The translations under genes were made by a program, and so were the position numbers. Source: Stutzerimonas stutzeri (GTDB lineage Bacteria > Pseudomonadota > Gammaproteobacteria > Pseudomonadales > Pseudomonadaceae). From it: 64,000 bases of DNA. The DNA is taken from the NCBI GenBank assembly GCA_002345575.1, contig DDVX01000003.1, positions 120,856 to 184,855 on the forward strand, in the 5' to 3' direction. Below, in pieces: positions 62,774-64,000 of the stretch (position 1 is the first letter of the stretch; every line of letters starts with the position of its first letter). A model generated the notes under the pieces. It had not been told where the DNA came from. It saw nothing but the letters and a program-made list of their open reading frames with translations, and made no database searches.

Positions 62774-63895
62774 GTGCATAACGTCGTCATCAGCGGTACC
62801 GGCCTTTATACCCCTGCTCACAGTATTTCCAATGACGAGCTGGTGGAGTCATTCAACGCCTGCGCCCGCCGCTTCAATGCCGAGAACGCTGCCGCTATCG
62901 AGGCGGGCGATATCCAACCGATGCCTGAGTCCAGCTCGGCCTTTATCGAGAAAGCGTCGGGCATCAAAAGCCGTTTCGTCACCGACAAGGCCGGAATCCT
63001 CGATCCCGAGCGCATGACTCCGCGCATACCCGAGCGCAGCAATGATGAATGGTCGATTCTCTGCGAGATGTCGGTCAAGGCTGCCGAAGAAGCACTGGCC
63101 CGTGCTGGCAAGACCGCAGCTGATATCGATGGTGTGATCGTCGCCTGTTCCAACCTGCAGCGCGCCTACCCGGCGGTTGCGATCGAAGTTCAGGCAGCGT
63201 TGGGTATTAAAGGCTTCGGTTTTGACATGAACGTGGCCTGCTCCTCGGCCACCTTCGGCATTCAGAATGCCGCCAACGCGGTTCAATTGGGGCAGGCGCG
63301 CGCGGTGCTGATGGTCAACCCGGAAATCTGCACCGGCCACATGAACTTCCGCGACCGCGACAGCCACTTCATTTTCGGCGATGCCTGCACGGCAGTGATC
63401 ATCGAACGTGCCGATCTGGCGACTTCGGCGCATCAGTGGGAAGTTGTCAGCACCAAGCTGGTGACCGAGTTTTCCAACAATATCCGCAACAATTTCGGCT
63501 TCCTCAACCGCACCGACGAAGAGCACATGAGCGATCCGGACAAGCTGTTCGTGCAGGAAGGCCGCAAGGTCTTCAAGGAAGTCTGCCCCATGGTGGCGGA
63601 GCTGATCGGCGCGCATCTGCAGGAGAGCGGCATCGAGGTCGAGGCGGTCAAGCGTTTCTGGCTGCATCAGGCCAACCTCAACATGAATCACCTTATCGTC
63701 CGCAAGCTGCTGGGCCGCGACGCTGCGCCCGAAGAGGCGCCGGTGATTCTCGATACTTACGCCAACACCAGCTCTGCCGGCTCGGTAATCGCCTTTCATA
63801 AGCATCAGGACGACCTGCCGGCCGGCAGCCTTGGTGTGCTCAGCTCCTTCGGCGCAGGCTACTCCATCGGCAGCGTGATTCTGCGCAAGCGCTGA
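62774..63895 (+). CDS. Beta-ketoacyl-ACP synthase III-like (FabH2 type)
   Basis: A 373-residue thiolase-fold enzyme. The catalytic triad is Cys156 (NVACSSATFG), His298 (HQANLNMNH) and Asn331 (YANTSSAGS), and the C-terminal GVLSSFGAGYSIGSVIL matches KAS III. It is longer than E. coli FabH (317) and resembles P. aeruginosa PA3286 (FabH2), which condenses octanoyl-CoA with malonyl-ACP and channels beta-oxidation products into fatty-acid synthesis. The GTG start at 62774 follows AGAGGA. It lies near DUF3820 and ankyrin genes, as in P. aeruginosa by recall. Confidence 0.9.
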   Translation: MHNVVISGTGLYTPAHSISNDELVESFNACARRFNAENAAAIEAGDIQPMPESSSAFIEKASGIKSRFVTDKAGILDPERMTPRIPERSNDEWSILCEMSVKAAEEALARAGKTAADIDGVIVACSNLQRAYPAVAIEVQAALGIKGFGFDMNVACSSATFGIQNAANAVQLGQARAVLMVNPEICTGHMNFRDRDSHFIFGDACTAVIIERADLATSAHQWEVVSTKLVTEFSNNIRNNFGFLNRTDEEHMSDPDKLFVQEGRKVFKEVCPMVAELIGAHLQESGIEVEAVKRFWLHQANLNMNHLIVRKLLGRDAAPEEAPVILDTYANTSSAGSVIAFHKHQDDLPAGSLGVLSSFGAGYSIGSVILRKR

Positions 63896-63976
63896 TTTTT
63901 GGCTTCGTACGGTCTGGCCGAAGGGTAATCCACCGGGCCGGCTGTCAGACCATGCGCGGGTCTGGCCAGCAGTAAA

Positions 63977-64000
63977 AGCTTCGCGGCTGAAGCCGCTCCC
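63977..64000. repeat. REP element at window edge
   Basis: GCGGCTGAAGCCGC and its flanks (GCTTCGCGGCTGAAGCCGCT) match the well-known Pseudomonas REP consensus of the GGAGCGGCTT type. It is cut by the window end, so a second inverted copy may lie beyond. Before it, GGTCTG/CAGACC (63911-63951) forms a loose inverted repeat after the ketosynthase gene. Confidence 0.7.

Overview
The window is 64 kb of a high-GC gammaproteobacterial chromosome, most likely Pseudomonas in the broad sense (stutzeri/mendocina-like). The support is protein-level: a RarD-like permease, FabH2-type ketosynthase, DUF3820, ankyrin protein, RNase Z, YciI/PhnB pair, many LysR regulators, and a Pseudomonas-type REP at the right edge. 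No rRNA, tRNA, phage or CRISPR was seen. Start codons were chosen by Shine-Dalgarno spacing and family length, so several genes start inside a longer open frame.

Layout. (1) 0-7.5 kb: permease, chemoreceptor, a membrane MHYT-GGDEF-EAL cyclic-di-GMP protein and a PAS hybrid kinase. (2) 7.8-14.4 kb: TetR plus a complete tripartite RND efflux pump in one overlapping operon. (3) 14.5-18.9 kb: LysR/alcohol-dehydrogenase-like pair, then an exported metallo-beta-lactamase-fold hydrolase divergent from a GlxA-type regulator. (4) 19-28.5 kb, minus strand: sensor kinase, response regulator, filamentous-hemagglutinin-like TpsA exoprotein and its TpsB transporter, apparently one operon and visibly AT-richer toward the sensor gene, followed by a possible IS end relic. 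(5) 29.1-40.3 kb: an unusual catabolic-looking cluster with an FdhF/YdeP-type molybdoenzyme, GntR regulator, complete ketol-acid reductoisomerase (IlvC family), Rieske ring-hydroxylating oxygenase, its FMN/NAD/2Fe-2S reductase, an NADPH-FMN reductase, an ACS-type MFS importer, a class II aldolase and a LysR regulator. (6) 40.4-48 kb: LysR-controlled modules (MFS exporter; VOC+GST; SDR plus a frameshifted carboxymuconolactone decarboxylase) and a PEP-mutase-like gene. (7) 48-64 kb: mostly housekeeping or core-like genes (RNase Z, PhnB-like, YciI, GntP permease, HIT, MOSC, a nitrate/sulfonate/thiamine-type ABC importer, DUF445, chemoreceptor, ankyrin, DUF3820, FabH2) punctuated by inverted-repeat elements.

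The most notable system is cluster 5. The divergent GntR/ketol-acid reductoisomerase promoter carries a perfect palindrome whose right 12 bases recur upstream of the Rieske gene. This suggests one GntR regulon joins a branched-chain-type reductoisomerase to a two-component oxygenase. The substrate cannot be told from sequence. Second is the TPS secretion locus with its own 7TM-DISM two-component system. Third is a set of inverted repeats that carry the TAG stop codons of convergent genes. All functions are read from motifs and family knowledge; no search was run.
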